From Siphonodentalium dalli (lineage: Eukaryota; Mollusca; Scaphopoda; Gadilida; Siphonodentaliidae), in contig CP136064.1 in the NCBI GenBank assembly GCA_032622095.1, positions 114,750,004 through 114,814,003 of the forward strand: a stretch of DNA of 64,000 nt, written 5' to 3'. How positions within the stretch are numbered: the stretch's first letter is position 1; every line of letters starts with the position of its first letter. A model generated the notes under the pieces. That model made no database searches. It was given only the letters and a program-made list of their open reading frames with translations, and was not told the DNA's origin. Shown piece by piece: positions 35,253 to 46,987 of the stretch. The translations under genes and the position numbers were made by a program.

Positions 35253-35679
35253 TTATTTATATTTATATACTTAAATTCATTATGAACTAGGATTGTATGT
35301 CTTTCCCACTATTTATTCATCTATTTAAACGAACGCATGGAGTTCAGTTCAGACAGTTCGAATCCTTGTTTTTTGGAAAACCAAACATTTTGAGAATCCG
35401 TTCATGGAGAACGGAAGAAACGCAATTTCACAGTAAAGTATACACATATGACAAAATGTCTTGTTTAGCTAGTAACTAATGTAGACGTGTTCATCATTTT
35501 TACATCTGAATCATATAGAAATCTTGAATTTGTGCTGATTTAAATTTTCATAGCTTCAAAATATTAATAAACGTGCAGACCCAAATAAGCACTGTGCAGG
35601 GGGGGGGGGGATTTCCCAAGAAAAATATTAAACGTGGATGCAGCTGGTGCATGCATGTTTATTTGGAGCCCAAGAGTAA

Positions 35680-36781
35680 AGAGGTGGAGGTGAATGTTAC
35701 ATGTAAGTTGTTATTAACGAAATGGAACGATGCCTTTAATAGGTTCCACCAGCAATAAGTCGCGACTTCATTATACTGGCCTGACAGATTGGTTTTTGTT
35801 GGCGTCATGCCTGTCGACCATTATGATGGCCACATATATTGTCATATAACAGCGATTTACGATCTGTCTTGTTGGCTCATAATATAAATTAAGAAAGTGG
35901 CCTTGTGTTCGTTCCTTGCGTAAACAAATATTTTTTAGTACAAACGTCCTCATTGATTGTGTCCCTCGACTCCTTGTGTAATTGGTCAAGTAACTTACAT
36001 GTATGTACATGTACAGACCACTCACAAATTTCTTAGAAAAGCGACCACATGTTCGAATCTACTTTGCGATTTTGGAGCAACGCATTTGTAAATGCGTTCA
36101 TATTTTAACACATTTACCTTGATTTATTCACAAACAAATGTCTTGATGCAGGCCTTAAAATCCATCAGATTTTTTGCAATAATCAAAATGTTAGTGTTTC
36201 ACTTTCTACAGGGAATCAAGACTTTTTACTAGAATCAAAATGAGAATCATGATTCTCAGATTCTGATTATAAAACAATTAATGTCAACAGTGTTTATTTA
36301 TGTTTATTCCATTTTGAATGGAAAACTACATCATGAATGTCCGATTCCGAACATATACATGTACACCAGGAGTGGGAAAATAACACAGAATTATTCAGAT
36401 GTGAATTTAAATTAAACAAAATTAAAACTAAAATTGCAAAATACACTATCGTATCGTTATTTGGGTGTTCATACTAGTATACTTTTTCGGCGCAATGATC
36501 GGTAATTTCAATGCGACTGCGATTATTCCCAATGCAGTGCATTTAATTTAAATGCTGTCATTAAGGCATTTACAAAGTGGCGTGACACAATGCACCCTCA
36601 ATGCATTTTAAATGCAACAACCGCATTTCATTGATCCACGTTGTAAAGGACATTTATTTTTAGAATACATGTATGTACGTGTATATAACCACAAGAATAA
36701 AGAACAAATCAACTGTTTTTATTACTTTGTAAACCTCTGATGTTTCCCATACAGTATACATTTGTATATTATAAACTATGT
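35680..36781. other. no gene seen
   Basis: AT-rich, with several ACATGTA words. Positions 36480-36640 repeat the short word AATGC/GCATT many times in both orientations. No supported reading frame. Confidence 0.35.
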
Positions 36782-37002
36782 TACAGTAATTCTAGAGCTA
36801 ATTAATCGACTCCTTAACTACAGCAGAATTATGGGTAACTTTTCAGGATTTAGTCCGAAATATGGCTTGTTGCCATTCATCGGAAAGCTCTCACCGAGAG
36901 CTTTCCGATGAATGGCATCAACCCATATTTCCGACTAAATCCTGAAAAGTTACCCATAATTCTGCTGTAGTTAAGGAGTCGATTAATTATAGCATTACTG
37001 TA
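36782..37002. repeat. 221-bp foldback element (full copy)
   Basis: It starts TACAGTAATTCTAGAGCTAA and ends TTATAGCATTACTGTA. The arms of about 105 bases (including ATTAATCGACTCCTTAACTA, CAGCAGAATTATGGGTAACT, TTTCAGGATTTAGTC) are almost perfectly complementary. They meet at GGAAAGCTCTCACCGAGAGC, then TTTCC. A second copy with a shortened left arm is at 38445-38610. Confidence 0.92.
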
Positions 37003-38444
37003 TATCCTCTATAACTGTTTATTCAACATCACGTGCTGCAATCCATAAATGCGGTTCAGATTTCGATGTCCGGTTCAACATTATTATCATATGGTTCGAT
37101 AGCAGAAATACTCAGTTTGGAATGTTATGTTATACCATACAAGTTTTACGAGTTGCTCTTGCTCAAGAATGGATAAATTTATAAACCTGATTTTTGGCGC
37201 ATTAGTTAGAATTATATTTTTGCACAAGAACACACCACAAATATCGAACTGGACATCAAAAGCAGAACCGGATTGTATCGATTGCATAAACATAAGAAGT
37301 TGGTCACTGACCGACATTTGCTATTCTCTGGTGTGGTTTATAGGACTACCGTATGCAATGCCGACTTAAAAATAAAAATTCACATAAACATCGCATGAAG
37401 CGGTCTATCCACAAACTCAGGTATTCGGTAATTCCAAATGTATGAACTATCACCATGATATCCCGGTATATCATTGTCAGGACTGTTTGTACAAAAGGTT
37501 GTTATTCTACTACCGGTATGCATAATTTTGCTATATCATTGTACTCGGACTGTATTGCAATGTAATATATCAGTACATGTACCGGTATACTGGGTGCACA
37601 TTATATACATGTAGGCCTACTTTCACTTTAGTTTGTGTCATAAAAGACTCATGTTGTTAAATTGAAAAAAAACATGTGTGAAAACAGAGAGAATACATGT
37701 ACATGTGCCGGTACTATATACCTCTTTGTGTGCTGTACTACCGGTACTATTCTGCTGCCCTTGTGCCACAGGCCTCAAACACGCCAAACAAGTATCTGTA
37801 GCCAGGCCCACCAGTACCAGGCTACTAGTAAATGAAGTACTGAAAGTGTCACATCATTAATCGAGCTCAATCTTAGTTATACTAGTCTCTTGTGTAGTTT
37901 GGGTTACTATTAATAAGATATTTAATGCATGTTTGGAATGTATGGTAGCATTCTTACCTGGATCAACATATGCCATGCACAACGCTGGTCATCATATCAT
38001 CACCGCTGTTGGCAGTAAACCGATCATCGGGCTATAACAGTTAGAGTTTTCCATACCAGGGCTAATCTAATCAGTTAAAATTAGTCAATTTAGAGGGAAT
38101 ACGAACCAGTGGAAGACGTACATGTATATTCAGATATCAGTTTTCGAGAAAAAACCCATCTTAGTCGAGCGGACTTAGAATATCGGGGTAAACTTAAATT
38201 TCATTCAGCAACACTTTCACAGCAGAATATAAAAATAGTACATTATAATCACTTACAGTACATGTACATGTAGCCCAAGTGCAGTGCTAGCCTATATTAT
38301 ATACTACCAAAACTTTTGGTCAGTTTCTCGATGACTGACACTTGTAAAAGCTTGAACGGGTATATAGTACATGTACATGTGTACCGTATGTGAATTAAAG
38401 ATCTTATTAGTGACACAACAGGAGGCTAGACATACATTTGTAAC
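37003..38444. other. no gene; palindromic ACATGT/ACCGGT words enriched
   Basis: Short words TACATGTAC, ACATGTACATG, CCGGTAC and ACCGGTAT recur between about 37500 and 38400 (and on to 42330). The 21-base word shared with 35-55 is at 37298-37318. No gene is supported; the frames at 37087-37369 and 37678-37860 lack motifs. Confidence 0.4.
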
Positions 38445-38610
38445 TACAGTAATGCTCTAATTAATCGACTCCTTAACCACAGCAGAATTACGGGTAACTC
38501 GGGGACAGCTTTCCGATGAATGGCAACAAGCCATATATCTGACTAAATCCTGAAAAGTTACACATAATTCTGCTGTGGTTAAGGGGTCGACTTCTTAGGG
38601 CACTACTGTA
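38445..38610. repeat. foldback element, shortened second copy
   Basis: Shares TACAGTAATGCTCTAATTAA, TCGACTCCTTAACCACAGCA and CCGATGAATGGCAACAAGCC with 36782-37002, and ends ...CACTACTGTA. Part of the left arm (the AAAGTT...GATTTAGTC segment) is deleted, so the pairing is now one-sided in the middle. Confidence 0.88.
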
Positions 38611-39026
38611 TCTGTTTTAGTGCACATCAAATGTATTTGTTGTCTTTCCTCTTGTAATTTGTCTTTGGTTGTGTTCGCCATTTCGATGGACAACTACATG
38701 TACTGACATCAAATGACTGAAATGAGTCAAAATTTAGCAGTGCAGCCAATTATATAGATAAACAGAATTAAATAGCATCCAAATTCCAAATGAGCATAAA
38801 TGATAAAACAAACTTTATTGAGCACTCTTTTAATACTAGTAATTACAGCTACAATGAAAGCACCTAATAAAAATTCTAAGTTTGGTAAAACTGTCTGTAT
38901 ACAAAGTTTATCTGGCCGTGATGAATAAAACCTATAAATGGGATCATATACATGTATGTTAGATATCATTACATGATTATTTGAAAACACATATCCGTAT
39001 GGAAAACAAACTATTTTACCACTGGC

Positions 39027-39150
39027 CAAGTGGTCCTGCTAATATGCTATGATGCTGGTGGCCCTGATGAATTGCTATGATGCGGGTAGTGCAATTCATA
39101 GCAATTAAGCAGGACCCAACCGCATCATAGCACATTAGCAGGAACACTTG
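39027..39150. repeat. foldback element with nested hairpin
   Basis: CAAGTGGTCCTGCTAATATG, then CTATGATGC, pairs with GCATCATAGCACATTAGCAG, then GAACACTTG. The interior has additional copies of CTATGATGC and of GAATTGCTATGA/TCATAGCAATT in both orientations, so several alternative hairpins are possible. Confidence 0.8.
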
Positions 39151-39753
39151 AACAGGGTATATTTACAGTGTCAAATCGAATGGGCATATTTTAACAATAT
39201 TTTTGAACAATTTCCTAGAAGTGTTCGAAAATTGAGAACTGAATTTATATTTTTTTTTATGAGGTTTCGATTGAAAAATTTCTAACTTAGCTCATCAGGA
39301 TTAACATTGTCGCACAGCTATATTCTCTTTCCCAACAAAGTCTATAGAACATACATGTAAAATTACAGCTATGCTTTAATTAATCAACTCGCCTTATATT
39401 ACTCGGGTATTACTGCAGTATTCAGGCGTGTTCATGCGATCAACCGCAGTCAGTTATACCGCCACAGAGTGTGGTCCACCTCACATTTGCAGTTAGGCTG
39501 TATTTTTCATGCGATGTTTATATGAATTTTGTTTTAAAGTTGACATTGTAATCACACCAGAAATTGTTTTTATTGTTTCAAAATGTCTAGATAGAATTCA
39601 GAATTTTTGTGGTAAAAACAATTAACTTGGTTATCACAGTTAACACATATTACTGTGGTAAGATTACCAGCGGATACCGCATGTCAACAGGGACTGCATG
39701 CTCTAATTAATTATCAGGTTTAACATGTTTATACTGGAAACAGTTCATTTTAA

Positions 39754-40683
39754 AGGTACTCAATCCGGTTCGATGATACCCATATAATCAGATTCCAACA
39801 TCATACATTTGTATTTAGAAAGGGTGCTTCAGTTACGGTATCAGAATTGATTAATTGCCCTAAAATAAAACCACTGTCAACTAAAGTATACAATTGCCTG
39901 ACATATGTTATTTATCAACATGTTCTACAAAATTTGGCCTTATTATCAACAGAAAGCCTCTTGATTGTAGAGTTATCCATCTTCATCTGAAATTTGGTCC
40001 GAGACCGTGGGCCACTATTAATTCTTGATCGTGAAAAATAGTATATTTCAAAAATTGATATCTAATAACTCTGAGCTTTGATAGGTGGTGGGTTCCTCGA
40101 CTCGTACCAAATATCTTTTACCCCCCAAGTCCAAATAAATAATAATGTGCGAGCATTAATTCAGGGGGCCCTTAATCAGATTATGCATATTTAAATTCAA
40201 ATACAGTTTAAAGATGCATAATCCGATTAAGTCCCCCACATTTGCTATTTACATATACATGTATATGGAATCGGGGGGGGGGGGGGTAAAAATATTTTAA
40301 TCAAGTCGAGGGACCCACCTAAATGTATCAAAGCTCAGAGTTATTAGATATCGATTTTTGAAATTTTAATATTTATCACCATCGATACTTAATAGTGGCC
40401 CAGAAAAATTTGACGAGCCGACGGTCTCAGACCAAATTGCGGATGAAGATGGATAACTCTAAAATGAAGAGGCTTTGTGTTGATAATAAGGTCAAACTTC
40501 GTCGAACAGCATGTTGATAAATATAACGTATCAGGCGATTTTATACTATACATGTAGTTGACAGTGGTTAGCATTATTTTTGGGCAATTAATCGATTCTG
40601 ATATTACTGAAGCAGCATTTCTAAAAAAAATGTTGTTGTTGGAATCTAATTATATGGGGACCATCGAATCTGATTGAGCACCT
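39754..40683. mobile_element. 930-bp foldback DNA element with ~460-bp arms, TTAA-flanked
   Basis: TTAA at 39750-39753 and 40684-40687 flank the element. The left end AGGTACTCAATCCGGTTCGA is matched by the right end TCGAATCTGATTGAGCACCT. The arms stay complementary through most of their length (for example GTTATCCATCTTCATCTGAA against its inverse near 40445, and ATCTAATAACTCTGAGCTTT near 40060 against its inverse near 40335). They meet near 40200. A 14-base G run lies at 40273-40286. No coding capacity. Confidence 0.88.
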
Positions 40684-40717
40684 TTAATAGTTAGCTATAT
40701 GAGTTATATACACATAA

Positions 40718-41073
40718 GGCGACACCAATTTTTAAGTCCGGTTTACGAATTAACTTTTTTATCCCAAAATATTTTACACGCGTACTGATTTTCATGTGCT
40801 GTCGCATCCGGTTCTGCTTATGATCATTTGCAGATCCATATTTTCATGTATTTCATGACAAGAAATGTCTTGTTTGGTTCAGAATTTCATTCGAAAAGTT
40901 TTTTTTCACAATTTTTGTAAAATTTATGTAAAATTTCAAGATTTACTTGATATAAATTGGGGGGGGGGGGGGACAATTTTTTTTATTTTTATTTTTTTCC
41001 CTCCTGCATCTACTTTTTTTCTCCCCACATCAGCCCACATGTTCGTAAACCAGACTTAAAAATTGGTGTCGCC
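40718..41073 (-). mobile_element. inverted-repeat element, TAA target duplication (copy 2)
   Basis: TAA at 40715-40717 and 41074-41076 flank GGCGACACCAATTTTTAAGT ... ACTTAAAAATTGGTGTCGCC. TWA three-base duplications are typical of PIF/Harbinger transposons. The interior is the reverse complement of that at 32519-32895. A 14-base G run (40959-40972) replaces a 6-base C run in the other copy, showing that the homopolymer has expanded. Confidence 0.87.
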
Positions 41074-41089
41074 TAATAGACATTTAAAC

Positions 41090-41305
41090 TTCAGTTTGTG
41101 TGATCATATCTGAACCAAATGTGGTATGTAAGTTTATCAGACCAAAATACAGGTCAAGTTCGAATATGGGTGTGCTCCGCTCATTTTTGCGAGAGTTATG
41201 GCCCTTTTTCGACTTAGAATCGTGTTAATTTCTGGTTTCCGCATCATAATTTTAGTTTGTGTGATCAAATCTGAATCAAATTTGGTATGATAGTTTATTA
41301 TCCAC
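41090..41305 (+). repeat. two-copy ~159-bp tandem repeat
   Basis: CAGTTTGTGTGATCATATCT, then GAACCAAATGTGGTATG (from about 41093), recurs as TAGTTTGTGTGATCAAATCT, then GAATCAAATTTGGTATG (from about 41252). Degenerate copies may extend on either side. Confidence 0.7.
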
Positions 41306-42627
41306 CATTTCATGGGACACTGGTTGGATTGTTCTGAAATGTAGTATCGGAATTAGGGAACCTTGATATATTTTTCAGACAAGCTGATGCCCCAAAGAAG
41401 CCACTTTTTCTCACATTTGCTGAAATAGTATCCAAAACATCAACATATCAAGAGCCATTAGACTGAATTAGATAAAAATATATCACTTGGGTCTGTTTAA
41501 GCTGGAAAATACTCAAAATTTGTATAATTTTCTGCTATTATATCTGCATACTAGCCTTTTTGCTGAATCGTGAATGCCGGTTATATTGCCGTGTGAAATC
41601 CTAGTACCAGATAACATTGGGTATGTACATGTATATTGCATACCACCTGAAAATGGCTTGAATATCACATACCAAAGCGTGGTGGGGGTGTGTGTGACAC
41701 CCTCCTTGATCATAGTCTGAATTCTACAGGGTATGTTAACTGTTTCGAGTTGGTGCAATTAATGTGATTGTTTAATCTCTACCATCTGAAATCTATTTAT
41801 AGCATATTTTGCTATCTGATCAATATTGCTACTTAGTACTGATATAAAAAAGGATAAAGATGGTGTGTCTCTTTCCCAAATGTTCTGTTTACATGTACAT
41901 TTGGGGGTTTATGAGTCAAATAATAACAGACAACATGTCCTTCTAACACTAAGAAATAATATGTTCTTATGAACCAGGACAAAATATGACTATTTCTGGA
42001 GCATTACAGCACATTATTACAAATCTATATTTGTAAGCAGTAAGATAATGACAGGAAACATGTCCTCAGACTAAGAAATAATTTTTTGGTGTGTATTTCA
42101 CACCACAGCTCACGTGTATACTCACATTAGTTTATGTCATTCAAAGGGAGAAACCCATTTAGAAAGTTTAAATGAGACAAAACTACCTCACTGTAGATGT
42201 AGTTGCAAGGTACAACATGTACATGTATTCTGGTAAATGACATTGGAACTAAAATAATGATTTTTGTGTCCACCGGTATGCCATGTACCGGTATACATTG
42301 CAACTACATGTACATGTAACTTGCCTAACATACCATATACATGTATGAAGAGGGACTTTGCAAGTGTTTTTTAATCAAAATTTTAACCCAACTCTTGTTG
42401 TCAGTAAGTTTTAACCCATGCAGTTTAATGAGTTTATATATTTATATATTACATGTGTTTCTATACATGTATTTTATCTTTAGTTAGTTTGTTGTCCTTG
42501 AATAAACTTGTATTGCTGCACAATCAGTTTCCTTAATGTTCTATTATACTAAAACAACTCCATTGATAACAATACCCCATCAAAATCTACTTCATTGCCA
42601 TCCTCATCATTTCACTTTGGTATCCCC
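41306..42627. other. no gene seen
   Basis: AT-rich sequence with more ACATGTACATGT and ACCGGTAT words (about 42210-42340). The frames around 41513-41758 and the start of 42536 show no domain; the latter runs into the minisatellite. Confidence 0.35.
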
Positions 42628-43491
42628 ACCCAGGTGTACCTTGGTGTTATTCACCCAGGTGTTCCTTGGTGTTTCCTACCCATGTATACCTTGGTGTTTC
42701 CACCCAGTTGTACCTTGGTGTTTTCTTACCCAGGTGTACCTTGGTGTTTTCTTACCCAGGTGTACCTTGGTGTTTTCTTACCCAGGTGTACCTTGGTGTT
42801 TTCCTGCCCAGGTGTACCTTGGTGTTTCCTTATCTGGGTGTACCTTGGGGTTTTCTAACCCAGGTGCATCTCAATGGGAAATCCACCTGGGTAAGAAAAC
42901 ACCAAGGTACACCGGCGTAAGAAAACACCAAGGTACACCTGGGTTGGAAACATCAAGGTTCACCTGGGTGGGGAACACCCAGGTAGGAAACACCAGGGTA
43001 CACCTGGGTGAATAACACCAAGGTACACCTGGGTGGGAAACACCCAGGTAGGAAACACCAGGGTACACCTGGGTGAATAACACCAAGGTAACCTGGGTGG
43101 GAAACACCCATGTAGGAAACACCAGGGTACACCTGGGTGAATAACACCAAGGTAACCTGGTGGGAAACACCCAGATAGGAAACACCAGGGTACACCTGGG
43201 TGAATAACACCATGGTACACCTGGGTGGGGAAACACCCAGGTAGGAAACACCAGGGTAGACCTGGGTGGGAAAAACCCAGGTAGGGTACACCTGGGTGTG
43301 GTCACCTGGGTAATTACACCCAGGTTTATCCATACCAGGGTTTTTATCCAGTTTCAGGTGGGTAAATCATAGTAAAACCCAGGTTTCGCGGGGTCTTAAT
43401 GGTTGGTGGATGTCTTGGTAGATAGATTTTTACCTGGGTTTCGGCCCAAAAAACCTGGGTGGATTTACCCGGGTACATTTTTATATGGGCA
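42628..43491. repeat. inverted minisatellite (ACCCAGGTGTACCTTGGTG units)
   Basis: From 42628 to about 42870 a 26-30 base unit ACCCAGGTGTACCTTGGTGT, then TTTCTT, repeats about nine times. At about 42875-42890 the orientation flips. From there to about 43330 the inverse unit (AACACCAAGGTACACCTGGG) repeats, grouped into higher-order units of about 57-60 bases with CACCCAGGTAGGAAACACCA. The right border is shared, inverted, with 27367. Long open frames in all directions (for example 42536-43015, 42871-43305) are repeat artefacts rich in Val-Pro-Trp-Cys repeats. Confidence 0.92.
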
Positions 43492-44079
43492 CCACAAGTT
43501 CATGGTCTTATATATTATCATCGCCATTCAATTATTTAGGAGACTCTACATTACAATGGTTTCAATATCGGAAAAATACACGCATTTTGTGAACCAAATA
43601 GTTTGCTATTTCTTACAAATGTATTTGTAGACGATTACTGTAACCGGTGTTATTTGCATAAGAACACTGCCCACATATTCTGTGAATGATCAGCCGTAAA
43701 ACTCTTCATAAATGACACAAAACGGTTGGCTGGATAAACACAAGCTTGACTATCCACCACTCATATCAATATACTGTTCGGTCTCCCCGTCAGTAAAATT
43801 TCAGTGTCAAACATTTATTTATGACATTGCTTAAATATTACATATACAAAACCAAATTTATCCATTTATCATTGAAATCCTTTCTACATGAACACGATGA
43901 GAGATACCGCTTAGAGAAATATAACACTAAAGAGATATATCCTTAACGACTTCGAGTTTGAATGGTGTGATATATACCTTGCACTGGCAAGTACTTTAGG
44001 TCGAATAACTAGTTTGTGATTGTATTCGTTTTTCACTTTGTGATGATTGTCGAACTAACGCTATCTAAATTCCAGGCAC
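43492..44079. other. no gene seen
   Basis: AT-rich spacer between the minisatellite and the hAT-like element. The last eight bases before that element, GATTAGAG at 44080-44087, form one side of its probable target duplication. Confidence 0.35.
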
Positions 44080-45169
44080 GATTAGAGCAGTGTTATCGCT
44101 GTCAGTGGCCAAATTGGCCAATATTTTTCGAAATTGGCCGATAAAAATTTAATTTGGCCAAATTAGTCTGGTCGGAAAAGCTACATTTGTGGAATACTAG
44201 AACCCTAGAGGCATTTTTGGGGAAAAGCATGAAACTAAGTTTTCTAGCATAATTCAAGTATGCTGAATCCAATGAGGGTGCCTGTCGCTGCCTGTGACCC
44301 ATATTTCACCCATAAAATCAACTTAAAGTCACATACTATTTTAGAACGCGGTATAAAATTTCACACAAAAATCACAATTGGGATTCTAGTCATATTTCAA
44401 CAAGAAATGAACAGAACTTTGTAATCTAAGTGAGGCATATCATTACCTATGAATATTCCAACTCATTGGAACCAAAATTCTTACTTTGGCTCAAAATGGC
44501 TGCTAAAATGGCCGCCAAAATATGGAAAATGGTAAATATTGCCCCACCGTGTCCTGCAATCGCTTACAAGTTGTGGTTGATGTATAAAATGGGCTATTCT
44601 GCCTCATATACATTGAATACATGTCTGATGCACCATGGTTAATTGTTACTATTGTCACCACTGACATCACCAATAATCTCTCAAAAACTTGACATAAATA
44701 TCTGCAAAAATTAACTTTTCAGGTATGGACCATTTTTTCAAGTAAAATGTAACTGTCTTTGGATTCAAATGTGTTTATTGTTTTGGTTTATCTTGTATGT
44801 GTCACTCTACGGTATTTATAGACAAAATTGCTCAAGATGGCTTCCAAAATGGCAACAAAATTTGTAAAAAGTTTTTTTTACATATATCCCGAACATTATT
44901 CTATGTGTTATCCGAAAAGGTTATTATACGTGTTAGTTAATTAACTGACAACTATATGTTCTATTCTGGTTGTCCCAGTTCCGTATGGGGCATGACAAAT
45001 TCATTTTAAAGTATGGAATTTTGCCGAGAACCTCTTCTGTGATTCTGGCCATATTATTGAAAGGAAATGGGCAGAACTTTGAGACGGAACCGAGATGAAC
45101 CATAATCTGTGGCTATTCTGGTCCATTATGATAAAACAAAATATCAACTGGATACAGTGGATGCCAAGA

Positions 45170-46860
45170 TGGTAGTCAGGGAGTTACTCTATGGTCATAT
45201 GTGAGGTGAATAGGTATACAGGGAGTTATTGTATGTCATGAATGATGTGAATAGATATACAATGAGTGAATATATGGTTATGTGTTGGTTGTCCATGGTG
45301 AGATGTATAGGTATACAGGGAGAGGTCATGGTCATATGTTAGGTGAATCGGTATGAATGGAGTGACTGTATGGTGTATGGTTGTGTTTATCCAGTACGGG
45401 TGCACCCGATGTGCCTGTATGGACAATGATGTGGTGTGTGGATATAGCTACATGGTCATATATGTGTTGATTATGTATATATGGAGTGACTGTAATGTCA
45501 TGGGTGGGATGTGCATATGTTGTCTGTATGATCATGGATGGGGTGTGTGGATAAATAGGGAGTTATTTTATGGTTACGTGTAATGTGTATATGTATACAT
45601 GGAATGACTGTACGGTCATGATTGAAGTGTATATGCATACCTGGAGTAAGCTGGGTGGACACTGTCGAGCGTGTGGGTATATAGGGAGTGTCCTTGTGGT
45701 ATATATTTATATATTTCGTGGATGTATTATCATTGGTGGACGTATAGGGATTAGCTGTATGATCATGGATGGCGTGTATGATTATACAGCGAGTTGCTAA
45801 ATTGTGATGTGTATATGCAAGTATGGAAGGTGTGAGTGTTCGTGTGTGCATGTTTTTTGTATATCTGGAAGGGCTGAATGGCCGTTGGTGAGATGTATAT
45901 GTATACCTGGAGTGACTCTATAGTCTAGGTGGGCTGCATATCTATACATCGAGTGGTTATATGACTATGTGTGTCGAATAGATATACATGTAGTGACTGT
46001 ATGGTCAATGGTGATATGAGTACTAGTAGGTATAGAAGGGGTGACTGTATGATCGTATATGTAATGAATATATATATATATATACTGGGAGTGACTAAAT
46101 GGTCATGTATCAGGTGTATGAGTATACCTGGTGTTCCTGCTTGGTGACTCGTGGCGTTATGGTCATGTGTAGGTTATACTGGTATACACAGGTGTTGCTA
46201 TAAGGTCATGGGCGAGGGGCATGTGTATATAGCGAGTGGCTATATGGCCATGGATGATGTGCATATGCATACATGGAGTGACTTTTCTGACATGGCTGGA
46301 GTGTATTAGTATATCTTGTGTCGCTATTCGGTTATGGTGTGACACAAAGGGATACAGGGGTTGACATGGCCAATAGTGAGGTGAATATGTATACAAGGAT
46401 TGACCATGATCATGTATGAATGTTTTGTATAGGTACACACGAGTTGACTATATGACCATAGGTCAGGTGAAAGAGTATACCAGGCGGCATGGGTGAGGGT
46501 ATGTGTAAGAAGCGAGTGGCTATATGGCCATTGGTGAGGTGCATATGTATACCTGGTGAGACTCTATGGCCATTGTTGTGGTGTTGATGTATATATTTAA
46601 TGTCTATTTGACCATGTGTGTGGATAATGGGTATACAAGGGATTACCGTATGGTCAATGGTGAGGTGAATGCATGCGTATACACGGGGTGACTATATGGT
46701 TATGGGTCATGTTTAGGAGTATACCCGGTGTGCATCCATTGTGACTCATGGCTGTATGGTCATCCGTGGTCATGGGTCAGGTGTACGTGTATACATTGGG
46801 TCACTATATTGTTATGTCTGTGGTGTTTATGTATATATGGAATGACTGTGTGATAATATG
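45170..46860 (+). repeat. ~42-bp minisatellite (GTATACATGGAGTGACTATA units)
   Basis: The degenerate unit is roughly GTATACATGGAGTGACTATA, TGGTCATGTGTGAGGTGTAT, AT, repeated about 40 times with many substitutions. It lies inside the hAT-like element. Tyr/Ile/His/Met-rich open frames on both strands across it are artefacts of the repeat. Confidence 0.88.
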
Positions 46861-46987
46861 TGGCTATCGCTTTCCACGTTTAACGTTTCCCACATGTACA
46901 TAAACACCATCAGATAGAGAACTCTCTGACATGACCTCTCTATTGATTAACATATCCTTGAGTTATTGTGGAAAGCGATAGCCACCC
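46861..46987. repeat. 18-bp perfect inverted repeat at the minisatellite turning point
   Basis: GTGGCTATCGCTTTCCAC at about 46861-46878 and GTGGAAAGCGATAGCCAC at about 46970-46987 are exact inverses. The ~91 bases between them contain ACATAAACACCATCAGATAG and no minisatellite units. The array changes orientation here. Confidence 0.9.

Larger units (their letters stand above)
33807..35679. mobile_element. possible older inverted-end element hosting a Helitron
   Basis: TTACTCTCAGGCTCCAAATA at 33807 is mirrored by TATTTGGAGCCCAAGAGTAA ending at 35679, with 20 of 22 bases matching when two more bases are included. Just inside, the words CAGRCCCAAATAA followed by TGCAGGGGG occur at about 33832, 33890 and 35576, each leading into a G run. 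The middle holds a foldback (34194-34320) and a Helitron (34323-35252), which would be later insertions. The target duplication is not resolved, so the boundaries are tentative. Confidence 0.5.

Noticed and set aside
35340-35370. GTTCGAATCC word resembling a tRNA/SINE B box
   Set aside because: No A box at the proper distance upstream and no cloverleaf could be drawn.
42536-43333. Long overlapping frames on both strands (VPWCF/YLGV repeats)
   Set aside because: All frames lie within the inverted minisatellite; simultaneous open frames in several phases on both strands are what such an array produces.
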